Assembly: GCA_000720805.1 (NCBI GenBank)
Contig: JODI01000001.1
Span: 124,001-188,000, forward strand
DNA length: 64,000 bases
Direction of reading: 5' to 3'
Source: Streptomyces violaceoruber
GTDB lineage: Bacteria; Actinomycetota; Actinomycetes; Streptomycetales; Streptomycetaceae
Under the pieces are notes generated by a model, which saw only the letters and a program-made list of their open reading frames with translations, ran no database searches and was not told the DNA's origin. This document shows, piece by piece, positions 57,778 to 64,000 of this stretch (position 1 is its first letter; each line of letters opens with the position of its first letter). The translations under genes and the position numbers were made by a program.

Positions 57778-58785
57778 ATGACGGATGTCGATCCGCCGGG
57801 GCGGCCGGCGCCCGGTGAGCACGCCGAGGAGGGGACGGCGGACGGCGTGAAGCGCGGCAAGGTGCTCGTGGTGGGCCTGGACGGGGTGCGCTTCGACCGG
57901 CTGACCCTCCCTCGGCCTCCGGCCGGGGGGACCTCCGTCTCGCTTCGCTCGCCGTCCGCGGCGCCCGTGTTGCAGGGGCTCATGGCGGCGGGCTCCTACG
58001 GCACCAGTCTGCTGCCCTACGGCGAGGTGGACGGGCAGGCGGAGGGCGGGCCGTCGACCAGCATGGCCTACACCGACTCCGGACCCGGCTGGTCGAGCGT
58101 GCTGACCGGGGTGTGGCCCGACCGTCACGGGGTGACCGGCAACGACTTCACCGGCGCCGACTACTCCCGCTACCCCGACTTCCTCAGCCGCGCCGTCGCC
58201 GCCCGGCCCGGTCTGCGCACCGCGGCCGCGGTGTCGTGGCCCGAACTGGTCCACCGCGGCACCCTCGGCCCCGCCATCGGCCGGCGGGTACTCCACGACG
58301 GCGAGGCGGAGGGCTACGAAGCCGCGGACCGCCTCGTCGCCGACACCGCCGCACGCTGGCTCACGCACGGCGACCCGGACGCCGTGTTCGTCTACTTCGG
58401 TGCCGCCGACGAAGCCGGCCATGCCACGGGCTCCCTCAGCCCCGCCTACGACAACGCCCTCCTCGCCGCGGACGCCCACCTCGGGCGGCTGTTGGACGCG
58501 ATCGGCTCCCGACGCTCGCAGCCCGGCCGCGCCGACGAGCACTGGACCGTGCTCGTCACCACGGACCACGGCCACCTCGACACCGGTGGCCACGGCGGCG
58601 ACACCCGTGCCGAGCGAGAGGTCTTCGTCGTCCTCGCCGAGCCCGGCGTGCCCGGCGGCACCCTGCTCGACACCCCGCGCCTCGTCGACCTGGCCCCGAC
58701 CGTCCTGGACCGTCTCGGCGTCCCCATCGACCCGGCCTGGGGCCTGCAAGGCAGCGTCCTGCCCCGGTCCCACCAGGGCTCCTGA
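57778..58785 (+). CDS. Alkaline-phosphatase-superfamily nucleotide pyrophosphatase/phosphodiesterase-like protein
   Basis: A 335-residue cytoplasmic-looking member of the phosphodiesterase / nucleotide pyrophosphatase group (no signal peptide). KVLVVGLDGVRFDRL supplies the first metal Asp; SMAYTDSGPGWSSVLTGVWPDRHGV aligns with the nucleophile loop, with TDSGPGWS near the expected Thr/Ser. TTDHGHLDTGGHGG carries Asp, His and His metal ligands. GAGAGGTGAGGA precedes the ATG. As part of the importer operon it may cleave a phosphoester of the imported compound. Confidence 0.85.
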   Translation: MTDVDPPGRPAPGEHAEEGTADGVKRGKVLVVGLDGVRFDRLTLPRPPAGGTSVSLRSPSAAPVLQGLMAAGSYGTSLLPYGEVDGQAEGGPSTSMAYTDSGPGWSSVLTGVWPDRHGVTGNDFTGADYSRYPDFLSRAVAARPGLRTAAAVSWPELVHRGTLGPAIGRRVLHDGEAEGYEAADRLVADTAARWLTHGDPDAVFVYFGAADEAGHATGSLSPAYDNALLAADAHLGRLLDAIGSRRSQPGRADEHWTVLVTTDHGHLDTGGHGGDTRAEREVFVVLAEPGVPGGTLLDTPRLVDLAPTVLDRLGVPIDPAWGLQGSVLPRSHQGS

Positions 58786-58792
58786 TCCGTTT

Positions 58793-58814
58793 CCGCGGCG
58801 TCGCGACGCCGCGG
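58793..58814. terminator. 22-bp perfect palindrome between convergent genes
   Basis: CCGCGGCGTC (58793-58802) is followed directly by GC and its reverse complement GACGCCGCGG (58805-58814). It forms a strong GC-rich hairpin just after the phosphodiesterase-like gene and before the convergent flotillin gene. Confidence 0.8.
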
Positions 58815-58864
58815 CACGTCCTCTCGCCGGGAGAAAGCCCAGGTACATCCAGTCCGAGGATCCC

Positions 58865-60064
58865 CTAGTCGACGTCGACCCGGCCGTCGTCGCCCTTGCC
58901 GTCCTTGCGCGCGTGCAACTGGAGCAGGCCGTTGCCGCTTCCGTCGCCGTTGCCCTCGGGGGGACGGCGGCCGTCGGAGGAGTCCTGGCCGTTCAGGTTC
59001 TGCCGGACCGAGTCGAGGATCGTCAGGCCCTGCGACACCAGGCCGGCCGCGATCTCGCCGAGCCCGTCCGCGCCGTTGAGGACGTTGACGTTGGCGCCCG
59101 CGAGACCGCCGGCGGCCTCCTTCACGATCTGCGGGAGCTGGTCGATCAGCATCCGGTCGAGCGCGACCCGGTCGTAGGAGGCCGCGGCCTCCGCCTGGAT
59201 CTTCATCCGCTGGGCGTCGGCGGCGGCGAGCACCCTGATCCGTTCGGCCTCGGCCTCGGCGGGCTTCACGATCTCGGCCACCAGCTGCTGCTGGCGCAGT
59301 TTGGCCTGGCGCAGGGCCAGTTCCGTCTGCGCGTCGAGGACCTCCTGCTGGGCGTGGGCCTGCGCCAGCGGCCCGGCCTGCGCGGCCTTGGCCTGCGCCC
59401 GTTCCACCTCGGCCGAGTACTCCGCCTTCACGATGGCGGTCTGCCGGGCGTACTCGGCCTGGTTGCGGGCCGCCACCTGCTCCGCCTCGACCGAGGCCTG
59501 GGTGGCCTGGGCCTGGGCGATCTGGGCCTGCCGCTGGATGGCGGCCTTGTGCGGCGCGGACATCGCGTCGATGTAGCCGGTGTCGCCGTCGTCGATCGAC
59601 TGGATCTGCAGCGAGTCCACGATCAGGCCGATCTTCGCCATCTCGGTCTTCGAGGTGTCCAGGACCTCCGCGGCGAGCTTCTGCCGCTCGGTGACGATCT
59701 CCTCGACCGTCATCGAGCCGATGATGGCCCGCAGGTGACCGGCGAATATCCGGCCGGTCAGCACCGACATCTGGTCCTGGTCGGAGAGGAACCGCTGGCC
59801 CGCGTTGATGATGCTCTCGTGGTCGTTGCCGACCTTGAAGGCGATGACCGCGCGGACGTGCAGCGAGATGCCCTGGCGGGTCACGCAGGTCTCGGTGACC
59901 TCGGACTCGCACATCGACAGGGTGAGGAACCGGGTCTTGCGGAAGATCGGGAGCACGAACTTGCCGTGCCCCGTCACCACTCGGAACGGCGCGCCCCCCA
60001 GTCCCCGCCGGCCCCCCGAGATCAGCATCGCCTCGTCGGGAGCGGGAACGCGGTAACCGAACAT
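58865..60064 (-). CDS. Flotillin-like SPFH/band-7 protein
   Basis: A 399-residue SPFH-domain protein. There is no strong membrane helix; the N-terminus MFGYRVPAPDEAMLISGGR is typical of flotillins. The SPFH domain spans about 1-165 (KFVLPIFRKTRFLTLSMC and TRQGISLHVRAVIAFKVG). A long Ala/Gln/Glu-rich coiled coil follows at about 165-300 with AQIAQAQATQASVEAEQVAARN and EAERIRVLAAADAQRMKIQAEA. A Gly-rich tail ends the protein. It organises membrane microdomains. The short NfeD-like gene upstream is its usual partner. Confidence 0.9.
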   Translation of the reverse strand: MFGYRVPAPDEAMLISGGRRGLGGAPFRVVTGHGKFVLPIFRKTRFLTLSMCESEVTETCVTRQGISLHVRAVIAFKVGNDHESIINAGQRFLSDQDQMSVLTGRIFAGHLRAIIGSMTVEEIVTERQKLAAEVLDTSKTEMAKIGLIVDSLQIQSIDDGDTGYIDAMSAPHKAAIQRQAQIAQAQATQASVEAEQVAARNQAEYARQTAIVKAEYSAEVERAQAKAAQAGPLAQAHAQQEVLDAQTELALRQAKLRQQQLVAEIVKPAEAEAERIRVLAAADAQRMKIQAEAAASYDRVALDRMLIDQLPQIVKEAAGGLAGANVNVLNGADGLGEIAAGLVSQGLTILDSVRQNLNGQDSSDGRRPPEGNGDGSGNGLLQLHARKDGKGDDGRVDVD

Positions 60065-60077
60065 TGTCTACTACTCC

Positions 60078-60329
60078 TCAATCGGCGCCGGCAGGGTCGC
60101 CGCCGAGCGCGTCCAATGGATCCGCCCACTCGATGACGCCGACCTCGCGACAGCCACGCGACTCGATCACGAGTACGGTCGCTCCGGTGGGCAGGGGATC
60201 CTCGGACCAGGCGAGGAAAGTCTCGGAACCGCCTCTGACGCGCACGAGGACCTCACCGGGACCCGCGGATCCGCGCGTTCCGATGAGCACTGTCCCCGTG
60301 CAGCCGATCACGGCCTCGTCCTGCGGCAT
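60078..60329 (-). CDS. Short NfeD-like (OB-fold) protein
   Basis: An 83-residue protein resembling the C-terminal OB-fold domain of NfeD: EAVIGCTGTVLIGTRGSAGPGEVLVRVRGG, then TVLVIESRGCREVGVIEW. Start set at the ATG at 60329; GGAGGAC lies 8-9 bases upstream. It precedes the flotillin gene by 13 bases, the usual NfeD-flotillin order, and may form a complex with it. Confidence 0.78.
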   Translation of the reverse strand: MPQDEAVIGCTGTVLIGTRGSAGPGEVLVRVRGGSETFLAWSEDPLPTGATVLVIESRGCREVGVIEWADPLDALGGDPAGAD

Positions 60330-60518
60330 CACGGCCGTCCTCCATCGTCTGGCCCCAGGATTCAGACGATAGACCCCCTGGGGCCGGGGGCCCAACGGGC
60401 ATGACGAACCGGGCCACCACGCTCCGCTTGCCCGCCCTCGGAAGGGGGCCACCACCGGTAGCGGGGACAGTCCCCGACGCGGTCCACCGCCGCAGCCGGC
60501 ACAGCCCCCGCCCGGTCT

Positions 60519-61745
60519 CTAACCCGCCGCTGCCCTCGGCTCGCGCGGCAGCCCCAGCACCTTCTCCGCGAGGATGTTCCGCTGCACCTGGGACGTCCCC
60601 GCGTAGATGGTGCCCGAGCGGGCGATGAGGTACGTCGTCGACCAGGACGCCGAGGAGTTCGCGGCGCCGGGGTCGTCGGTGCGGTAGGTGCGCAGGGGCG
60701 GGCGGCCGACCGGCACCTGGCCGTGCAGGCCCATGATGTCCATCGCCAGATCGGTGACCTTGGTGTGGTACTCGCTCCAGTACAGCTTGGCGATCGACGA
60801 CTCGGGGCCGGGCTCGGTGCCCTTGAGCCAGCCGGTGAGGATCCGGTAGCCGAGATAGCGCATGATCTCGACCTTGGACCAGCACCAGGCGATGCGTTGC
60901 CGGATCACCGGGTCCTGGTCCTTGCCGTACAGCCGCGCCAGCTCGACGAGGCGTTCCACCTCCGCCCTGAAGAGGATCGGGTTGGTCGCCGCCTCCTCCC
61001 CGCGCTCCACGCCGAGCAGGCTCTGGGCGACGGTCCAGCCGTTGTCGACGCCGCCCACGACGAGGTCGGCGCGGGTGCGGGCGCCGTTGAAGAACACCTC
61101 GTTGAAGTGCAGCTGCCCGCTCATCATGCGGAACGGCCGCACCTCGACGCCGGGCTGGTCGAGCGGGACGAGCAGGAAGGAGATGCCGCGGTGCTTGGCG
61201 GCGTCGGCGTTCGTGCGGGCCAGGACGAAGATCCAGTCGCTGTGATGGGCGCCGGAGGTCCACACCTTCTGGCCGTCGATCACCCACTCCTCGCCGTCGC
61301 GTGCCGCGCGCGTTCTCAGGGAGGCCAGGTCGGAGCCCGCGTCCGGCTCCGAGTACCCCTGGCACCAGGTGTCCTCGCCGCTGAGGATGCGGGGGAGGAA
61401 ATGGGCCTTCTGCTCGTCGGTGCCCCAGCGCAGCAGCGTGTTGGCCAGCATCTTCACGCCGAAGGTGTCCTGTGGCAGCCCGAAGGTCACACCGGCCCGT
61501 GCCAGTTCCTCCATCAGCACCACCTGGTGGAGCTTGGTGAGGCCCCGGCCGCCGTACTGCTCGGGCCAGGTCAGGGAGAGGTAGCGGCGCTCGGCGAGCA
61601 GCCGGCGCCAGTCGCGGGCGAAGGCCCAGGCCGGCTCCTCGTCGAGGGCGCCGATGCCCTTCCAGTCCGGCGGCAGGGTCTCAGCGAGGAATGCCCTGAC
61701 CTCGGTGCGGAACGTCTCGGTCTCCGGGGGATAGCTGATGTCCAC
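60519..61745 (-). CDS. Acyl-CoA dehydrogenase (alpha-type)
   Basis: A 408-residue ACAD. YLSLTWPEQYGGRGLTKL, QGYSEPDAGSDLASLRT and GQKVWTSGAHHSDW are intact. The C-terminal motif is GTIYAGTSQVQRNILAEKVLGLPREP, with Ala where MCAD has the catalytic Glu. The start was set at the GTG at 61745, 9 bases after GAGGAG, rather than at the first Met further upstream. It is divergent from the 61867 SDR across an AT-rich element. A possible partner for the solitary beta-type ACAD at 30101, but this is speculative. Confidence 0.87.
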   Translation of the reverse strand: MDISYPPETETFRTEVRAFLAETLPPDWKGIGALDEEPAWAFARDWRRLLAERRYLSLTWPEQYGGRGLTKLHQVVLMEELARAGVTFGLPQDTFGVKMLANTLLRWGTDEQKAHFLPRILSGEDTWCQGYSEPDAGSDLASLRTRAARDGEEWVIDGQKVWTSGAHHSDWIFVLARTNADAAKHRGISFLLVPLDQPGVEVRPFRMMSGQLHFNEVFFNGARTRADLVVGGVDNGWTVAQSLLGVERGEEAATNPILFRAEVERLVELARLYGKDQDPVIRQRIAWCWSKVEIMRYLGYRILTGWLKGTEPGPESSIAKLYWSEYHTKVTDLAMDIMGLHGQVPVGRPPLRTYRTDDPGAANSSASWSTTYLIARSGTIYAGTSQVQRNILAEKVLGLPREPRAAAG

Positions 61746-61808
61746 CTGGCGTCTCTCCTCGTCCGGACCGCTCACCCAGCCGATCGCTGTATTGATTGTT
61801 TCAGCATA

Positions 61809-61824
61809 ATAGGTTATCTATTTA
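61809..61824. promoter_or_regulatory. AT-rich operator candidate in the 60519/61867 divergent promoter
   Basis: ATAGGTTATCTATTTA matches ATAGGTTAGCTATTTA at 19466-19481 in 15 of 16 positions and lies 42 bases before the SDR start. Confidence 0.6.
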
Positions 61825-61866
61825 TGAGGAATAGCAGAGGTTGGCGTCGAGTCGGGAGCGGCTGAC

Positions 61867-62613
61867 ATGGGACTGCTGGACGGCCACAACGCGGTGATCA
61901 CCGGCGGCGCACAAGGCATCGGCTTCGAGATCGCCGGTGTCCTCGGAGCCGAGGGCGCGTCCGTCGTCCTCGGCGACATCAACGAGGACGCCGCGGCGGA
62001 GGCCGCCGAACGCCTGGCCAAGAACGGTGTCGCTGCCACCTCGCTGCGCTGCGACGTCACCGACGAGGACGAGGTCGCAGCGCTCGTCGCCCACTGCACC
62101 GACATCTTCGGACCACTCGGCGTGATGGTCAACAACGCCGGGATCACCCGGGACGCGACCCTGCGCAAGATGGCTCTCGCCGACTTCCGTGCCGTCGTCG
62201 ACGTCCACCTGACCGGCGCCTGGAACGGCACCCGGTACGCCGCCGAGGCGATGCGCGCGCACGGTCGGGGCGGCAGCATCGTCAACATCTCCTCCATCGC
62301 CGGCAAGGTCGGCAACTTCGGCCAGACGAACTACAGCGCCGCCAAGGCGGGACTCGTCGGCCTCACCAAGGCCTCCGCCAAGGAGCTCGCGAGGGCGGGC
62401 ATCCGCGTCAACGCCGTGCAGCCCGGTCTGATCCGTACCGCCATGACCGAGGCGATGCCCAAGGCCGCCTGGGACGCGAAGCTCGCGGAGATCCCGATGG
62501 GCCGCGCCGGCGAACCCGCCGAGGTCGCGCAGGTCGTCCTGTTCCTCGCCTCCGACCTGGCGAGCTACGTCACCGGAGCCGTGGTCGAGGTGACCGGCGG
62601 CCGGTACATGTGA
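61867..62613 (+). CDS. FabG-like short-chain dehydrogenase/reductase
   Basis: A 248-residue classical [11 protein letters not shown] (residues 12-19), [16 protein letters not shown], and [23 protein letters not shown] give cofactor, NNAG and the Ser-Tyr-Lys site. Highly similar in pattern to beta-ketoacyl reductases and acetoacetyl-CoA reductases. The next gene is a thiolase 62 bases away, so oxidation of a 3-hydroxyacyl-CoA before thiolysis is the likely role. Confidence 0.88.
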   Translation: MGLLDGHNAVITGGAQGIGFEIAGVLGAEGASVVLGDINEDAAAEAAERLAKNGVAATSLRCDVTDEDEVAALVAHCTDIFGPLGVMVNNAGITRDATLRKMALADFRAVVDVHLTGAWNGTRYAAEAMRAHGRGGSIVNISSIAGKVGNFGQTNYSAAKAGLVGLTKASAKELARAGIRVNAVQPGLIRTAMTEAMPKAAWDAKLAEIPMGRAGEPAEVAQVVLFLASDLASYVTGAVVEVTGGRYM

Positions 62614-62675
62614 GCGCCGACCGCGTCCCCGAACGTCCCGCACGACCCTGACACGACCGAAGAAAGGCCCAGCCG

Positions 62676-63926
62676 ATGCCCGCCCTCCTGCGTGACGCGG
62701 TGATCTGCGAACCCCTGCGTACCCCCGTCGGCGGCTACGGCGGCGTCTTCCGCGACGTGACGGCGGCCGAGCTCGCCGCCACGGTCGTACGCGCCGTGCT
62801 GGAACGCACCGGCATACCCGCCGAAGCCGTGGACGACGTCCTGCTGGGCCAGTGCTACCCCAACGGCGAGGCCCCGGCCATCGGCCGCGTGGCCGCCCTG
62901 GACGCCGGTCTGCCCGTGGAGGTCCCCGGACTGCAGATCGACCGCCGCTGCGGCTCCGGACTGCAGGCGATCATCACCGCGGCGATGCAGGTGCAGACCG
63001 GTGCCAGCGACCTCGTGCTGGCCGGGGGCGTCGAGTCCATGAGCCAGGCCGAGTTCTACACGACCGGTGTGCGCTGGGGTGTGCGCGGGGCCGGCACCAC
63101 CCTGCACGACCGGCTGGCGCGCGGGCGTGTCACGTCCGGAGGGGTCAACCACCCCGTCCCCGGGGGCATGTTGGAGACCGCCGAGAACCTGCGGCGCGAG
63201 TACGCCATCCCCCGCGAGGAACAGGACGAACTCGCCCTGCGCTCCCACGAGAAGGCCGTCGCGGCCCAGCGGGAGGGCCGGTTCGCCGACGAGATCGTGC
63301 CCGTCACCGTACGGTCCCGGAAGGGTGACACGGTCGTCGACACCGACGAACACCCGCGCCCCGACTCCTCGTTGGAGAAGCTCGCGAAGCTGCGTCCCGT
63401 GCTCGGCCGCCAGGATCCGGAGGCCACCGTCACCGCGGGCAACGCCAGCGGTCAGAACGACGGCGCCGCGCTCTGCGTCGTGACCCACCCCGAGAGGGCC
63501 GCCGAACTCGGCCTGCGTCCCCTGGGCCGCCTGGTCTCCTGGGCCGTCGTCGGTGTGCCGCCCCAGACCATGGGCATCGGCCCGGTGCCCGCCACCGCCC
63601 GGGCCCTGGACCGGGCGGGTCTGAAGCTCGCCGACATCGACCTGATCGAGCTCAACGAGGCCTTCGCCGCCCAGGTGCTCGCCTGCACCCGCGCGTGGGA
63701 CCTGACGGAGACCGACTTCGAACGGTTCAACGTCAACGGTTCCGGCATCTCGCTGGGACACCCCGTCGGCGCCACCGGCGGGCGCATCCTCGCCACCCTG
63801 CTGCGCGAACTCGACCGCCGCCAGGCCCGCTACGGCCTGGAGACCATGTGCCTCGGCGGCGGCCAGGGCCTGGCCGCGGTCTTCGAACGGCCCACCGACA
63901 CCACCCATGCTCATGGAGGACGCTGA
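62676..63926 (+). CDS. Acetyl-CoA acetyltransferase / 3-ketoacyl-CoA thiolase
   Basis: A 416-residue thiolase. The nucleophilic Cys92 is in QIDRRCGSGLQAI, NVNGSGISLGHPVGATGGRI carries the catalytic His and ETMCLGGGQGLA the second Cys. ELNEAFAAQVLACTRAW is the family NEAF block. All three catalytic motifs are intact, unlike in the Ltp-type proteins at 4393 and 22641. GAAAGG precedes the ATG. It catalyses thiolytic release of acetyl-CoA (or propionyl-CoA). Confidence 0.93.
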   Translation: MPALLRDAVICEPLRTPVGGYGGVFRDVTAAELAATVVRAVLERTGIPAEAVDDVLLGQCYPNGEAPAIGRVAALDAGLPVEVPGLQIDRRCGSGLQAIITAAMQVQTGASDLVLAGGVESMSQAEFYTTGVRWGVRGAGTTLHDRLARGRVTSGGVNHPVPGGMLETAENLRREYAIPREEQDELALRSHEKAVAAQREGRFADEIVPVTVRSRKGDTVVDTDEHPRPDSSLEKLAKLRPVLGRQDPEATVTAGNASGQNDGAALCVVTHPERAAELGLRPLGRLVSWAVVGVPPQTMGIGPVPATARALDRAGLKLADIDLIELNEAFAAQVLACTRAWDLTETDFERFNVNGSGISLGHPVGATGGRILATLLRELDRRQARYGLETMCLGGGQGLAAVFERPTDTTHAHGGR

Positions 63927-63927
63927 T

Positions 63928-64000
63928 ATGGCCGGACTCATCGCATACGGCGCCTACGTGCCGTACCACCGCCTCGCCCGGGCCGACGTCGGCGCCGTAC
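63928..64000 (+). CDS. Start of an HMG-CoA synthase / KAS III-like protein (truncated by the window)
   Basis: Only 24 codons are visible: MAGLIAYGAYVPYHRLARAD and a few more. GxYVPxxRL is the usual beginning of hydroxymethylglutaryl-CoA synthase-like, thiolase-superfamily proteins that often carry or pair with DUF35 domains. GGAGGACGCTGAT precedes the ATG, 1 base after the thiolase stop. The rest is outside the window. Confidence 0.6.
   Translation, partial: MAGLIAYGAYVPYHRLARADVGAV

Noticed and set aside
60463..60477. Hairpin terminator after the 60519 ACAD gene
   Set aside because: CGGGGAC and GTCCCCG are separated by one base, so only a short strained stem can form.

Overview
The window is very GC-rich with strong third-position GC bias and dense head-to-tail coding. 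It carries a complete Streptomyces-type conservon (sensor kinase, roadblock, DUF742 and small GTPase), and two sugar-type ABC importers without their own ATPases. This points to a filamentous actinomycete, most likely Streptomyces or a close relative. No rRNA, tRNA, CRISPR array, transposase or phage gene was recognised.

Most of the window (about 1-7944, 12772-51497 and 60519-64000) is a large acyl-CoA catabolic gene set. I count eight acyl-CoA dehydrogenases, six crotonase-fold proteins, five short-chain dehydrogenases, three acyl-CoA ligases plus a ligase-like partner, two class III CoA-transferases and three MaoC hot-dog proteins. There are also three thiolase-fold enzymes (two paired with DUF35 proteins), the start of a fourth, and ETF-beta at the left edge. 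Accessory oxidoreductases (aldehyde dehydrogenase, GMC oxidase, F420-type LLM enzyme), a thioesterase, an amidohydrolase and a serine hydrolase are mixed in. The logic resembles actinobacterial steroid side-chain and alicyclic acid degradation: activation, dehydrogenation by paired ACADs, hydration, SDR oxidation, then thiolytic or retro-aldol cleavage by Ltp-DUF35 pairs. A BadH-like dehydrogenase suggests a cyclohexane-carboxyl-CoA-like step. No ring hydroxylase or ring-cleaving dioxygenase is visible, so the substrate stays unassigned.

Layout: 1-738 etfB (minus); 882-7944 ligase / SDR / DUF35 / Ltp / ACAD-ACAD operon (plus); 7994-11158 sugar ABC importer (minus) with a regulator remnant; 11560-12696 secreted GH76; 12772-18162 minus-strand catabolic genes; 18248-24184 plus-strand catabolic operons; 24323-28176 conservon; 28262-29053 first FCD-GntR regulator; 29079-32113 minus operon; 32209-36237 crotonase, GMC oxidase and a degenerate GH1 protein; 36325-37670 minus pair; 37780-41367 plus operon; 41373-42584 CoA-transferase; 42731-47675 plus operon; 47737-49888 amidohydrolase and second FCD-GntR (minus); 50071-51497 crotonase and DUF2889; 51540-52073 CPT-like kinase; 52074-58785 second carbohydrate island (GH4, DeoR, ABC importer, phosphodiesterase-like); 58865-60329 flotillin and NfeD-like pair; 60519-64000 ACAD, SDR, thiolase and a truncated HMG-CoA-synthase-like gene.

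The most unusual non-coding signal is a set of AT-rich elements at nearly every divergent catabolic promoter. They occur as near-identical pairs tens of kilobases apart (768-789 with 42686-42702; 19466-19481 with 61809-61824; 37686-37718 with 48949-48981). They look like shared operators of one regulon, and the two paralogous FCD-GntR proteins are the obvious candidate binders.
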